In this document: piece after piece, positions 1 through 8,096 of the stretch
Layout of the letters: every line of letters starts with the position of its first letter
How positions within the stretch are numbered: position 1 is the stretch's first letter
Source of the DNA: Streptomonospora alba
GTDB lineage: Bacteria; Actinomycetota; Actinomycetes; Streptosporangiales; Streptosporangiaceae
DNA: 64,000 bases
NCBI RefSeq assembly: GCF_000826685.1
Contig: NZ_JROO01000038.1
Location: 1 to 64,000 of the forward strand
Direction of reading: 5' to 3'
The notes under the pieces: model-generated
The model's database searches: none
What the model was told of the DNA's origin: nothing
The model's input: only the letters and a program-made list of their open reading frames with translations
Made by a program: the position numbers and the translations under genes

Positions 1-13
1 CCGGGGAGCGGTG

Positions 14-1000
14 TCAGTCCGGGCCATGGCCTCGCTCGGCGAATCCGGGAGGCGTGAAGCGGGTTCCGTCGGGCTGGGCGCGTCGGCCGCGCGGGGACAT
101 CGGCGGCGCGTCGGGTGTGCGCGCGAGCATGTCCAGGCCGAGGCGCGCGCGGCGGACGCGCTCGCGGGACGAGGCGGCCACGGCATCGCCGAGGTGTTCG
201 CCCGCAGGGTAGACGCCGGGCGCGTTGCGGAGACCGAACTTGACGTAGACCGGTGCCGCCGCGCGGATGATGCCGGCGATCTCGTGGTGGCGCACGAAGC
301 CGCCGACGTTGTCGGGCGCCTCCACGTAGAAGTCCAGCGTCACCGGGCCGGCCGCACGAAGTTCGGACAGCTGGTGCAGGGTCAGGTCGGAGGGGACGTT
401 GACGGTGTCGGCGCCCAGGCGCTCCTGGACGGCCAGGGCCGCCGGATTGACCGGGCCGGCCATCACCGAGACCTTCAGTTGCAGGTCGGCGGGCAGATCG
501 CGGCGGGCGCGCATGCTGTGCAGCACCCACAGCAGACCCTCGTCCGCCACCAGGAGGCTGCGCACGCCCAGCGACGCCGCGCGCTCGGCCTCGGCGACAC
601 CCGCCGTCAGCTGAGCGGTGCCCCTGCTGCGGGACGAGACCGAGCCCGCCGCGCTGTCCCGAGCGGCGCCGATGTCCCAGTCGGCGCCGGGGCGGACGAA
701 CAGGCACAACTCGACGTCTTCCTGTGCGCACCTCCGCACCATCTCGGTGATCTCGCCGTCGGTCAGCATGCCTACGCCGGACCCTTGCGAGACGCGATGG
801 AGGGGCACCTCCCATTCCGCGGCGGCGGAAAGCACCGCATCCAGCGCAGTGGGCCCCTCGACGCTGGGGATCTCCAGGCGCCAGGCGCCCCCGTCGGGAA
901 AGGCCAGCGGGGAGGCGGGGGGCTCGGTGTCGATCCGGGGCAGGCCGAGCGCTTCGAGGGCTGCGCTTCTGTCGACCGGGTGTGGCGCTGAGTCGGGCAT
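14..1000 (-). CDS. U32-family-like TIM-barrel protein, sugar-acid regulon
   Basis: A 328-residue soluble protein resembling the TIM-barrel proteins annotated as peptidase U32 family. The middle has short strand-helix repeats (for example SLLVADEGLLWVL and VTLDFYVEAPDNVGGF), but I see no clear protease motif. The C-terminal 40 residues are Pro/Arg-rich and probably unstructured. The ATG at 1000 is the first in frame and lies 50 bp from the operator pair at 1050-1084. That pair matches those before the permease, dehydratase and FAH genes, so a role in sugar-acid metabolism is inferred; peptidase activity is unproven. The gene ends 13 bases from the left window edge. Confidence 0.6.
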   Translation of the reverse strand: MPDSAPHPVDRSAALEALGLPRIDTEPPASPLAFPDGGAWRLEIPSVEGPTALDAVLSAAAEWEVPLHRVSQGSGVGMLTDGEITEMVRRCAQEDVELCLFVRPGADWDIGAARDSAAGSVSSRSRGTAQLTAGVAEAERAASLGVRSLLVADEGLLWVLHSMRARRDLPADLQLKVSVMAGPVNPAALAVQERLGADTVNVPSDLTLHQLSELRAAGPVTLDFYVEAPDNVGGFVRHHEIAGIIRAAAPVYVKFGLRNAPGVYPAGEHLGDAVAASSRERVRRARLGLDMLARTPDAPPMSPRGRRAQPDGTRFTPPGFAERGHGPD

Positions 1001-1049
1001 CGCGGGTCCTCACGGAGGTCGGGCCCGCGGCCTACGGCCGCGGTACCTG

Positions 1050-1084
1050 GTTCTAAATATCGAACTTCGTTCTCTATATCGTCA
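1050..1084. promoter_or_regulatory. IclR-type tandem operator, pair 1
   Basis: Two 16-bp sites start 19 bp apart. The first (1050-1065) is a near-perfect GTTC-N8-GAAC dyad reading GTTCTAAATATCGAAC. The second (1069-1084) is a degenerate copy, GTTCTCTATATCGTCA. It lies just upstream of the U32-like gene. Assignment to the IclR protein at 3000-3770 rests on recurrence of the same arrangement at all five promoters of the cluster. Confidence 0.7.
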
Positions 1085-1194
1085 TCGCACTGTACGAGTG
1101 GGATGTGGGCTGGTCAACGGCGGCTGCGGCAGGGGTGCATTCGGTGACGCACGCCACTCGCCGGGTTGACCTGGCGCACACTGCGACTCTAGGG

Positions 1195-1229
1195 TGACGA
1201 AATAACAGACGTCGTCCGAAATATAGAAC
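1195..1229. promoter_or_regulatory. IclR-type tandem operator, pair 2
   Basis: The good copy is at 1214-1229 (GTCCGAAATATAGAAC, reverse-strand match to the shared dyad). A weaker copy lies 19 bp upstream at 1195-1210 (TGACGAAATAACAGAC). It sits between the divergent U32-like and GntP-type genes and probably controls the permease. It is 165 bp ahead of the chosen permease start, which implies a leader of over 100 nt or a further promoter. The rest of 1001-1393 holds nothing else I can identify. Confidence 0.65.
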
Positions 1230-1393
1230 ATCCTGACGCCGACAGCGTGCCGCGATCCCACTCGTTTCCGGCCCCGCCCCCGTGGCGCCCCCGTTCGCCG
1301 CACCGGCCCCTGCGTCCCCCGGATGCCGCGCCCGTGTCCATGCAGGCGCGCACCGACGCCCTCCGCCACCAGCCCTCGAACAGGTCCCCACTC

Positions 1394-2842
1394 ATGGCAG
1401 AACCAGCGAACCTCCCCACGGCATGGCTGCTCGCCGTAGCCGTGCTCTCCATCGGCACCCTGCTGTTCCTCATCATCAAGGTGCGCTTGCACGCCGTCCT
1501 CGCGCTGATCCTGGTCAGCGCCGCGACAGCGCTGGCCACCGGAACGCCGCCGGGCGAGCTCGTGCCCCTGCTCATCGAGGGGCTCGGCACCACGCTCGGC
1601 GAGGTCGTACTGCTGATCGGCTTCGGCGCGATCCTCGGCCGGCTCATCGAGGTATCCGGCGGCGCCCAGGTGCTCTGCGACGGGCTCACCCGCCTGTTCG
1701 GCGAGCGCCGCGCGCCGCTCGCACTGAGCGTCGCGTCGCTGCTCTTCGGCTTCCCGATCTTCCTGGACGCCGCCTTCGTGGTGGTGCTGCCGATCATCTT
1801 CTCGGTCGCCCGGCGCATGGGCGGATCGGTACTGCTCTACGCGCTGCCGGCCACCGGCGCCTTCCTGGTCATGCACGCGCTGCTGCCGCCGCACCCGGGT
1901 CCGGTCGCGGCCACCCAGCTGGTCGGCGCCGACATGGGCGTCGTCGTGCTCACCGGTCTGCTGGTGGCGCTGCCGACGTGGTACGTCAGCGGCTACCTGC
2001 TCGGCCGGTGGCTGGGCGCCCGCCACGATGTCCCCGTTCCGGCGCTCCTGGGAGGAGCGGGGGGTCGGCCGGAAGCCTCGGGCACGGACTCCGCCGGCGG
2101 GGCCGGCGACCAAGCCACCGGGGGCCAGGAGCCGCCCGCACCTCCGCGGATGCCGGTATTGCTGTTCCTGCTGCTGCTTCCGGTCGTGCTGATCTTCGTC
2201 AACACCGGTCTGGAGACACTCGCCGCGACCGGTGCCGTCGAGACCGAGGCGCTGTGGGTGCAGTCACTGCAGGCCCTCGGCCAGACGCCGGCGGCGCTGC
2301 TGATCACCGTGCTGGCCGCGCTGTACCTGCTCGGGTGGCGGCGCCGCAACGACGGCGCGTCCCTGGAGCGCCTCATCGATCGCGCGCTTGCGCCGGTATG
2401 CACGATCATCCTGCTCACCGGGGCCGGCGGCATGTTCGGCGCGGTCATGGCCGAGAGCAGGATCGGCGACGCGCTGGCCAACGGATTGGACACCATGGGG
2501 CTGCCGCTCGTGGTCGCCGCGTTCCTGATCGCACTGGTCATGCGAGTGGCTCAGGGATCGGCGACCGTGGCGACGACGACCGCGGCAGGTCTTGTCGCCC
2601 CGGCCGTGCAGGCCGCCGGCGGGCACTCGCAGTTCGAGCTGGCGCTGATCGTGCTCGCCATGTGCGCCGGCGGCATCGTGCTGTCCCACGTCAACGACTC
2701 CGGCTTCTGGCTGGTGCGCGGCTTTCTGGAGATGGACACCAAAACGACGCTGCGCACGTGGACGGTCCAGGCCACCGCCGTGGGCACGATGGCGTTCGCG
2801 CTGGTGTGCGGACTCTACGCGGTGTCGGTCGCCGCCTTCTGA
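1394..2842 (+). CDS. GntP-family gluconate/sugar-acid:H+ symporter
   Basis: A 482-residue polytopic inner-membrane protein with about 12 hydrophobic segments. The conserved GntP-type stretches include GFGAILGRLIEVSGGAQ near residue 75 and the segment LFGFPIFLDAAFVVVLPI. A hydrophilic Gly/Pro loop lies at about 215-255. The ATG at 1394 puts a hydrophobic helix right at the N-terminus. A GTG at 1247 is also in frame but would add a 49-residue Pro/Arg-rich leader with no ribosome site, so it was not used. The family imports gluconate-like acids with protons. With the adjacent dehydratases it probably supplies the aldonic acid substrate; the exact sugar acid is unknown. Confidence 0.85.
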   Translation: MAEPANLPTAWLLAVAVLSIGTLLFLIIKVRLHAVLALILVSAATALATGTPPGELVPLLIEGLGTTLGEVVLLIGFGAILGRLIEVSGGAQVLCDGLTRLFGERRAPLALSVASLLFGFPIFLDAAFVVVLPIIFSVARRMGGSVLLYALPATGAFLVMHALLPPHPGPVAATQLVGADMGVVVLTGLLVALPTWYVSGYLLGRWLGARHDVPVPALLGGAGGRPEASGTDSAGGAGDQATGGQEPPAPPRMPVLLFLLLLPVVLIFVNTGLETLAATGAVETEALWVQSLQALGQTPAALLITVLAALYLLGWRRRNDGASLERLIDRALAPVCTIILLTGAGGMFGAVMAESRIGDALANGLDTMGLPLVVAAFLIALVMRVAQGSATVATTTAAGLVAPAVQAAGGHSQFELALIVLAMCAGGIVLSHVNDSGFWLVRGFLEMDTKTTLRTWTVQATAVGTMAFALVCGLYAVSVAAF

Positions 2843-2852
2843 GAGCGTGCGC

Positions 2853-2887
2853 TCCGGCGGGCGCGCCCTCGGGCGGTGCCCGCCGGA
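2853..2887. terminator. Bidirectional hairpin between convergent permease and IclR genes
   Basis: A perfect 10-bp inverted repeat (TCCGGCGGGC at 2853-2862, GCCCGCCGGA at 2878-2887) with a 15-nt loop starts 11 bases after the permease stop. It lies between convergent genes. No T-run follows, as is common for actinobacterial hairpin terminators. Confidence 0.55.
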
Positions 2888-2999
2888 GGCCCGTTGCCAG
2901 CCGCGCTCCCGGTCCGGCCGGCGGCGCCGCACGCGGGCTGCAGTACGCGTCCGCGCCGGAGCCCGGCGTGTGCCCGGCCCGGGACCGCGCAAGGGAGGT

Positions 3000-3770
3000 T
3001 CAGGCGCGGACGCGACCGCCCAGTGCGGCGGTGAAGCGCCGCGCCCCGTCGGCGACCAGCCCTTCCAACTCCGCGCGGCGCTCCTCGGACCAGCGGTGCA
3101 GCGGCACCGAAACACTCACCGCCGCCACCACCTGGTCGGTGCGGTCGCGCACGGGGGCGGCGACGCAGCACACGTCGGGGTTGGACTCACAGACCTCCAC
3201 CCCCGTCCCCGCCTCATCGACGCGCTCAAGCTCCTCCAGCAGTGCGGGGACTCCGGTGATGCTGCGGGGCGTCATCGGCTCGGGGGGCGTCCGCGCGAAC
3301 CGCGCGCGCAGCTCCTGCTCCGGCAGGGCGGCCAGCAGGACCTTGCCCAGCGCGGTGCAGTGCGCCGGGATGCGCCCGCCCAGACTGGACACCATCCGCA
3401 CCGCGTGCGAGCTGTCGACCTTGGCGATGTAGACGATGTGCACGTCGTCGAGCACGGCCACGTGCGCCGTCTCGTTGCATGCCGCCACCAGTTCGCGGGC
3501 GATCTGGCGACCGGTGCGCGCGGTGTCCAACCCCTCGGCGTAGGCGCTGCCCAGTCGGAACAGCTGGAGCCCCAGCCGGTAGCGGCCGGGAACCTCGGGG
3601 TCGGGGCTGAGGTACTGGCGGTCGAGCAGAGTGTGCAGGAGCTCGTGCACCGTGGTGCGCGGCAGGTCGAGCTCCTCGACGACCTCGGGAGCGCTGACCG
3701 ACTCCCGCCCGTCGGTGAACAGCTCCAACATGTCCAGAGCACGCAGGAGGGCGGGGGTGCGGCGGGCCAT
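3000..3770 (-). CDS. IclR-family transcriptional regulator of the sugar-acid cluster
   Basis: A 256-residue IclR-type protein. The N-terminal winged helix (about 1-65, ARRTPALLRALDMLELF then PRTTVHELLHTLLDRQYL) is followed by the effector domain with the family hallmark GGRIPAHCTALGKVLLA and the late VAAPVRDRTDQVVAAVSVSVP strand. The ATG at 3770 has GGAGGA ten bases upstream; an earlier ATG at 3815 has none. The gene lies within the cluster it probably regulates. Its own upstream region carries the tandem operator (3857-3891), suggesting autoregulation. The effector is probably the sugar acid or its 2-keto-3-deoxy product (inferred). Confidence 0.88.
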   Translation of the reverse strand: MARRTPALLRALDMLELFTDGRESVSAPEVVEELDLPRTTVHELLHTLLDRQYLSPDPEVPGRYRLGLQLFRLGSAYAEGLDTARTGRQIARELVAACNETAHVAVLDDVHIVYIAKVDSSHAVRMVSSLGGRIPAHCTALGKVLLAALPEQELRARFARTPPEPMTPRSITGVPALLEELERVDEAGTGVEVCESNPDVCCVAAPVRDRTDQVVAAVSVSVPLHRWSEERRAELEGLVADGARRFTAALGGRVRA

Positions 3771-3856
3771 GGGCGTGCGGTCCTCCCTGAGCGCGGCGGA
3801 TCGCGCCCAGGCCACCGGCTGCGGACCCGCCCGGGCGCGAGCGCGGTTCCGTTGCT

Positions 3857-3891
3857 AACCGAAGTATAGAACGACATTCGGTATTTTGTGC
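3857..3891. promoter_or_regulatory. IclR-type tandem operator, pair 3 (autoregulatory)
   Basis: Site one is at 3857-3872 (AACCGAAGTATAGAAC, reverse-strand match to the consensus) and a weaker site is at 3876-3891 (ATTCGGTATTTTGTGC). The pitch is again 19 bp. It sits 87 bp upstream of the iclR start codon, in the gap between the dehydratase stop and the regulator. Confidence 0.65.
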
Positions 3892-4007
3892 GCCAGGCGC
3901 GCCCTGCGGCACCGCCGGGCCCACCGGGCCGGCGGTGCCGCAGGGCGCGGACCCGCCCGCCGAAGGCACGCATCCGCGCTGTGAGGCCGCATCAGGCCGG
4001 CAGGCGA

Positions 4008-5756
4008 TCAGTGCGACTCGCGCGGGACCTCGTGGCCGCTGGATCCGACGAGGAAGTCCAGGTCGGCGCCTTGGTCGGCCTGCAGGACGCGCTCACAGTA
4101 CAGGCGCACCCACCCGCGTTCCGAATGCGGGCGGGGCGGTGTCCACGCGGCGCGGCGGCGCTCCAGCTCGTCGTCGTCGACGTGCAGAGACAGCGTGCGT
4201 GCCGGGACGTCCAGGCTGATCTCATCGCCGTCGCGCACCAGCGCCAGCGGGCCGCCCACCGCCGCCTCGGGTGCGGTGTGCAGCACCACCGTTCCGTAGG
4301 CGGTCCCCGACATGCGTCCGTCGCAGATGCGCACCATGTCGCCGACGCCCTCGTTCAGCAGCTTGGAGGGCAGCGCGACGTTGCTGACCTCGGGCATGCC
4401 CGGGTACCCGGCCGGGCCGCAGTTGCGCAGCACGAGCACGGTGTCGGCGTCGACGTCCAGCTCGGGGTCGTCGGCGACCGCGTAGTACTCCTCGGGAGAC
4501 TCGAAGACCCGCGCGCGCCCGCGGTGCACGAGCAGGTGCGGACTGGCCGCCGACTGCTTGACCACCGCGCCGGAGGGTGCCAGGTTGCCGCGCAGTACCG
4601 CGGTCCCGGTACCCGCGGGCTGCAGCGGGGCGTCGATCGGGCGGATCACCTCGCGGTCGTGGCACTCGGCGGTGCGGGCGGCGGCTTCGAGGGGCTCGCC
4701 GGCCACCGTGGGGGCGTCGCCGTGCAGCAGTCCGCCCAGTTCGGCGACGACGGCGGGCAGCCCGCCCGCATAGCAGAAGTCCTCCATCAGGAACCGGCCG
4801 CTGGGCATCAGGTCCAGCAGCGTGGGCACGTCACGCGCCAGCTCGTCGAAGTCGTCCAGGCTCAGCTCCACGCCCAGCCGGCCGGCGATGGCCAGCAGGT
4901 GGATGACCGCGTTGGTCGAGCCGCCGAGGGCGGCGTTGATCCGGATCGCGTTCTCGAAGGCCTCGCGCGTCATGATGAAGGAGGGACGCACGTCGTGCTC
5001 GACCAACTCGACGATGCGCCGGCCCGAGCGCTGCGCGGCCGCGTAGCGCCGGGCGTCCACCGCCGGCCACGTGGAGCCGTAGGGCGGCTGCATGCCCAGC
5101 GCTTCGGCCATGCACGCCATCGTCGAGGCGGTGCCCATGGTCATGCAGTGCCCGTTGGACCGCGACATGCACGACTCGGCGAAGGAGCAGTCGGCCTCGG
5201 TCATCCTGCCGGCGCGCACCTCCTCCTCGAACTTCCACACATGGGTGCCCGACCCGATGTCCTCGCCGCGGAACTTGCCGTTGAGCATCGGCCCGCCGGT
5301 GAGCATCAGCGCGGGAAGGTCGGTGCTGGCTGCGGCCATCAGCAGGCCCGGCGTGGTCTTGTCGCAGCCCGAGAGCAGCACGACCCCGTCCATCGGGTTG
5401 GCGCGGATCAGCTCCTCGGCCTCCATGGCCAGCAGGTTGCGGTAGAGCATGGCGGTGGGTCGCAGTACCGTCTCGCCCAGGGCCATGACCGGGAACTCCA
5501 GGGGGAACCCCCCGGCTTGCCACACGCCGCGCTTGACCGACTCGGCGATGCGGGAGAGGTGGGCGTTGCAGGGGGCCAGTTCCGATCCGGAGACGGCGAT
5601 CCCGATGACCGGGCGGCCGTCGAAGACCTCGTCGCTGAAGCCCTGGTTGCGCATCCAGGACCGGTAGAGCATTCCCGATCGACCGCGCGCCCCGAACCAG
5701 TGGGTGCTGCGGCGGTCGGGACCGTTCCCGCCTCCGTGCTCGTCGGCGCTGTTCAT
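4008..5756 (-). CDS. IlvD/Edd-family sugar-acid (aldonate) dehydratase
   Basis: A 582-residue iron-sulfur dehydratase. Cluster and active-site motifs are visible: SGCDKTTPG near residue 130, CMSRSNGHCMTMGTASTM near 195, and the C-terminal GVGDMVRICDGRMSGTAYGTV with PEAAVGGPLALVRDGD. The family covers dihydroxyacid dehydratase, phosphogluconate dehydratase and pentonate dehydratases. The neighbouring permease, FAH-fold enzyme and IclR regulator favour an aldonate such as L-arabinonate, D-xylonate or a hexonate, giving a 2-keto-3-deoxy acid. The ATG at 5756 has an AGGAG 11 bases upstream. A longer in-frame start at 5837 would place the operator pair inside the gene and was rejected. Confidence 0.85.
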   Translation of the reverse strand: MNSADEHGGGNGPDRRSTHWFGARGRSGMLYRSWMRNQGFSDEVFDGRPVIGIAVSGSELAPCNAHLSRIAESVKRGVWQAGGFPLEFPVMALGETVLRPTAMLYRNLLAMEAEELIRANPMDGVVLLSGCDKTTPGLLMAAASTDLPALMLTGGPMLNGKFRGEDIGSGTHVWKFEEEVRAGRMTEADCSFAESCMSRSNGHCMTMGTASTMACMAEALGMQPPYGSTWPAVDARRYAAAQRSGRRIVELVEHDVRPSFIMTREAFENAIRINAALGGSTNAVIHLLAIAGRLGVELSLDDFDELARDVPTLLDLMPSGRFLMEDFCYAGGLPAVVAELGGLLHGDAPTVAGEPLEAAARTAECHDREVIRPIDAPLQPAGTGTAVLRGNLAPSGAVVKQSAASPHLLVHRGRARVFESPEEYYAVADDPELDVDADTVLVLRNCGPAGYPGMPEVSNVALPSKLLNEGVGDMVRICDGRMSGTAYGTVVLHTAPEAAVGGPLALVRDGDEISLDVPARTLSLHVDDDELERRRAAWTPPRPHSERGWVRLYCERVLQADQGADLDFLVGSSGHEVPRESH

Positions 5757-5819
5757 GGGTGGGGGCTCCTCTCCCTCGCGTGCCGTCGGGAAGGGGCGGG
5801 TCTGGGCGCCGACGGCGGC

Positions 5820-5854
5820 GTTCCATATATCGAACATTGGTCAATATTCTGAAA
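5820..5854. promoter_or_regulatory. IclR-type tandem operator, pair 4
   Basis: This is the best-conserved copy: GTTCCATATATCGAAC at 5820-5835, then the weaker GGTCAATATTCTGAAA at 5839-5854, 19 bp later. It sits 64 bp upstream of the dehydratase start and faces the divergent FAH gene. Confidence 0.7.
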
Positions 5855-5929
5855 ACGGTAAGCCGCACATGTGACGCAGGTCAAGTCCGCCCCTGATGGG
5901 GGATATGCCCGCACCGGCACCGGTGATAA

Positions 5930-5964
5930 GTTCGGTATCACGGACGATGTTCGACATTTTGCAC
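5930..5964. promoter_or_regulatory. IclR-type tandem operator, pair 5
   Basis: GTTCGGTATCACGGAC at 5930-5945 and GTTCGACATTTTGCAC at 5949-5964, at the same 19-bp pitch. It ends 27 bp before the GTG start of the FAH-family gene. That location supports the downstream GTG start, since upstream ATGs at 5896 and 5947 would put the operator in coding sequence. Confidence 0.68.
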
Positions 5965-5991
5965 GAAAAAGCTGCCAGAGGAAGGTGGGAC

Positions 5992-6921
5992 GTGGCCGGG
6001 ATTCTGCGTTACGCCGGCGCCGACGGGCGCGTACGGGTGGGCCGCTACGACACAGCACGCGACGCCCTGCACGCGCTCCCCGGGGTGGACGGCATGGCCG
6101 ACCTACTGCACAGGCCGCTGTCCGAGATCCGCGAGCTGGCCGACGCCGCATTCGGCGAGCGGCCCGCCGATCGGCTGGAGGACGTCGTCGTACTGCCTCC
6201 CGTCGACGGCGGTACCGAAGTGTGGGCCGGCGGCGTGACCTATGAGCGCTCCCGCCGGGCCCGCGGCGAGGAGAGCGACAGCGCCGACCTCTACGACCGG
6301 GTCTACGACGCCGCCCGCCCCGAACTGTTCTTCAAGTCGGTGGCGTGGCGGGTGGTCACCGACGGCGAGCCGATCGGCGTCCGCGCCGATTCCGACCTCG
6401 ACGTGCCCGAACCCGAACTGGCGCTCTACGCCAACGCCCACGGCGAGATCGTCGGATACGGGGTCTGCGACGACGTCAGCTCGCGCTCCATCGAGGGCGA
6501 GAACGCCCTCTACCTGCCTCAGGCCAAGGTCTACGCGGGCGGCTGCGCGCTCGGCGCCTTCGTCAGGCCCGCTTGGGAGGTCGACGACCCGCGCACGGGC
6601 CGGGTGCGGATGTCCGTGCTGCGCGGCGGCGACGAAGCGTTCTCCGGCGAGGTCGCCCTGTCCGGCCTGCGCCGCAGGCCCGAGGACCTGGTCTCCTGGC
6701 TCTTCGACTGCTACCCCTTCCCCGACGGAGCCGTGCTGGCCACCGGCACCGGCATCGTCCCCGACATGGATTTCACCCTCCATGAGGGCGACGTGGTCGA
6801 CATCGAGATCACCGGCGTCGGCGCACTGCACAACACCGTGGTGCGCGGCCAGCGGGCGCTGGACTGGCTGGTGGAGGCCCGCGCCGACCCGGCGCTGCGC
6901 CGCGGCGACGCCGCCGGCTGA
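5992..6921 (+). CDS. FAH-family 2-keto-3-deoxy acid dehydratase/hydrolase
   Basis: A 309-residue fumarylacetoacetate-hydrolase-fold enzyme. Family motifs include VWAGGVTYERSRRAREE-like residues near 100 (GGVTYERSRRARGEES), a FFKSVAWRVV core strand, the DSDLDVPEPELALY metal-ligand region and GYGVCDDVSSRSIEGENALYLPQAK. This subtype resembles 2-keto-3-deoxy-pentonate dehydratases of Weimberg-type pathways, which form 2-oxoglutarate semialdehyde. The GTG at 5992 has GAGGAAGG six bases upstream. The adjacent dehydratase would supply its substrate. No semialdehyde dehydrogenase lies in the window, so the end of the route is inferred. Confidence 0.8.
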   Translation: MAGILRYAGADGRVRVGRYDTARDALHALPGVDGMADLLHRPLSEIRELADAAFGERPADRLEDVVVLPPVDGGTEVWAGGVTYERSRRARGEESDSADLYDRVYDAARPELFFKSVAWRVVTDGEPIGVRADSDLDVPEPELALYANAHGEIVGYGVCDDVSSRSIEGENALYLPQAKVYAGGCALGAFVRPAWEVDDPRTGRVRMSVLRGGDEAFSGEVALSGLRRRPEDLVSWLFDCYPFPDGAVLATGTGIVPDMDFTLHEGDVVDIEITGVGALHNTVVRGQRALDWLVEARADPALRRGDAAG

Positions 6922-6941
6922 GGCAGGGCGGCGCCGGTGCT

Positions 6942-8096
6942 TCAGCCCGGCGGGTCGCCGATGAGGTCGCCGACCCAGGAGTGGAATTCGGCGATGTGGT
7001 GCTCGACCGGCACCAGCACGCCTCCGTCGCGGTAGGCGCGGGAGGACATCGCGGGCTGGCAGCGTTCGCAGGCCGCGAAGTCCTGGCGGTTCACCCGGTC
7101 GAACAGCTCGACCGAGCGGGACAGGTCGGCGCCGGAGTCCACCACCTCGGGGCTGTAGAGCCAGTCGCACTCGATCAGGGTCCTGTCGGGCGCCAGCGGG
7201 AACATCCGGTGCACGATCACGTGGTCGGGCACCAGGTTCACGAATACCTGCGGCGGGACCGTGACCGCGTAGTAGCGGCGGTCCTGCTCCTCGCCGACTC
7301 CGTCGATGCGGGCGAACCCGGCCGTGCCGTCGACGGTGAACCCGGCGACATCGTCGCCGAACCGTGCGCCGTGGCCCACGTAGTACTGGGCCGCATACCC
7401 CTCGGCGAACTCAGGTAGCACGTCGGTCAGCTCGGGGTGGATCGTGCCGCAGTGGTAGCACTCCATGAAGTTCTCGATGACCAGCTTCCAGTTGGCCGCC
7501 ACGTCGTAGGAGATGCGCCGACCCAGCGCCAGGCCCTCGGCGCCGTAGCGCTCCACCGCCTCCTCGCCGCCGAGCCGCCGCGCCACGGTTGCGCGCACGG
7601 TCTCGTCGAAGGACGGCGGCTCCTGGGCCAGGCACACCCACACGTAGCCCAGCCACTCGCGCACGTGCACCCCGAGGAGTCCGCGTTCGCCGCGGTCGAC
7701 ACCGGGCATGTCGGCCATGTTGGGTGCGGCGGTCAGGCGCCCGTCCAGGTCGTAGGTCCAGGCGTGGTACGGGCACTGCAGCGAGCGCCGGACCTCGCCG
7801 GCCTCCGCGGTGCACAGCCGTGCGCCGCGGTGCCGGCACACGTTGAGAAACGCGCGGACGCCGCCGGAGCGGTTGCGGCAGACCAGGACGCTCTCGCGGC
7901 CCACGGAGGCGGTGCGGAAGGCGCCCGGCCGCGCCAGGTCGGCGCTGCGCACCGCGCAGAACCACCGGGCCTCCAGGATGCGCTCCTGCTCTCGGGCGAA
8001 CACCGCGGGGTCGGTGTAGTAGCGCCCGGGCAGCGTGGGCAGCAGTTCCGACGGCGGGGCCGGGGAGGCGGTGCGGGGCGGGTCGGTCGCGGTCAA
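6942..8096 (-). CDS. Rieske non-heme iron oxygenase, glycine betaine demethylase-type
   Basis: A 384-residue aromatic-ring-hydroxylating-type oxygenase alpha subunit. The Rieske [2Fe-2S] ligands are in CRHRGARLC and [12 protein letters not shown]. The mononuclear iron site is in [22 protein letters not shown]. The TTG at 8096 overlaps the sarcosine oxidase stop by two bases and has AGGAGGTG upstream, giving translational coupling; no ATG or GTG fits. The sarcosine oxidase and dimethylglycine dehydrogenase neighbours argue for GbcA-like oxidative demethylation of glycine betaine to dimethylglycine plus formaldehyde. Other quaternary amines (stachydrine, carnitine, choline) remain possible. Electrons probably come from the divergent ferredoxin/reductase pair at 12181-13682. 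Confidence 0.85.
   Translation of the reverse strand: MTATDPPRTASPAPPSELLPTLPGRYYTDPAVFAREQERILEARWFCAVRSADLARPGAFRTASVGRESVLVCRNRSGGVRAFLNVCRHRGARLCTAEAGEVRRSLQCPYHAWTYDLDGRLTAAPNMADMPGVDRGERGLLGVHVREWLGYVWVCLAQEPPSFDETVRATVARRLGGEEAVERYGAEGLALGRRISYDVAANWKLVIENFMECYHCGTIHPELTDVLPEFAEGYAAQYYVGHGARFGDDVAGFTVDGTAGFARIDGVGEEQDRRYYAVTVPPQVFVNLVPDHVIVHRMFPLAPDRTLIECDWLYSPEVVDSGADLSRSVELFDRVNRQDFAACERCQPAMSSRAYRDGGVLVPVEHHIAEFHSWVGDLIGDPPG

Noticed and set aside
2264-3115. Long ORFs antisense to the permease, IclR and neighbouring genes (and similar antisense ORFs throughout)
   Set aside because: High GC content makes stop codons rare in non-coding frames; these translations are Arg/Pro/Ala/Gly-rich, lack motifs, and lie opposite well-supported genes.
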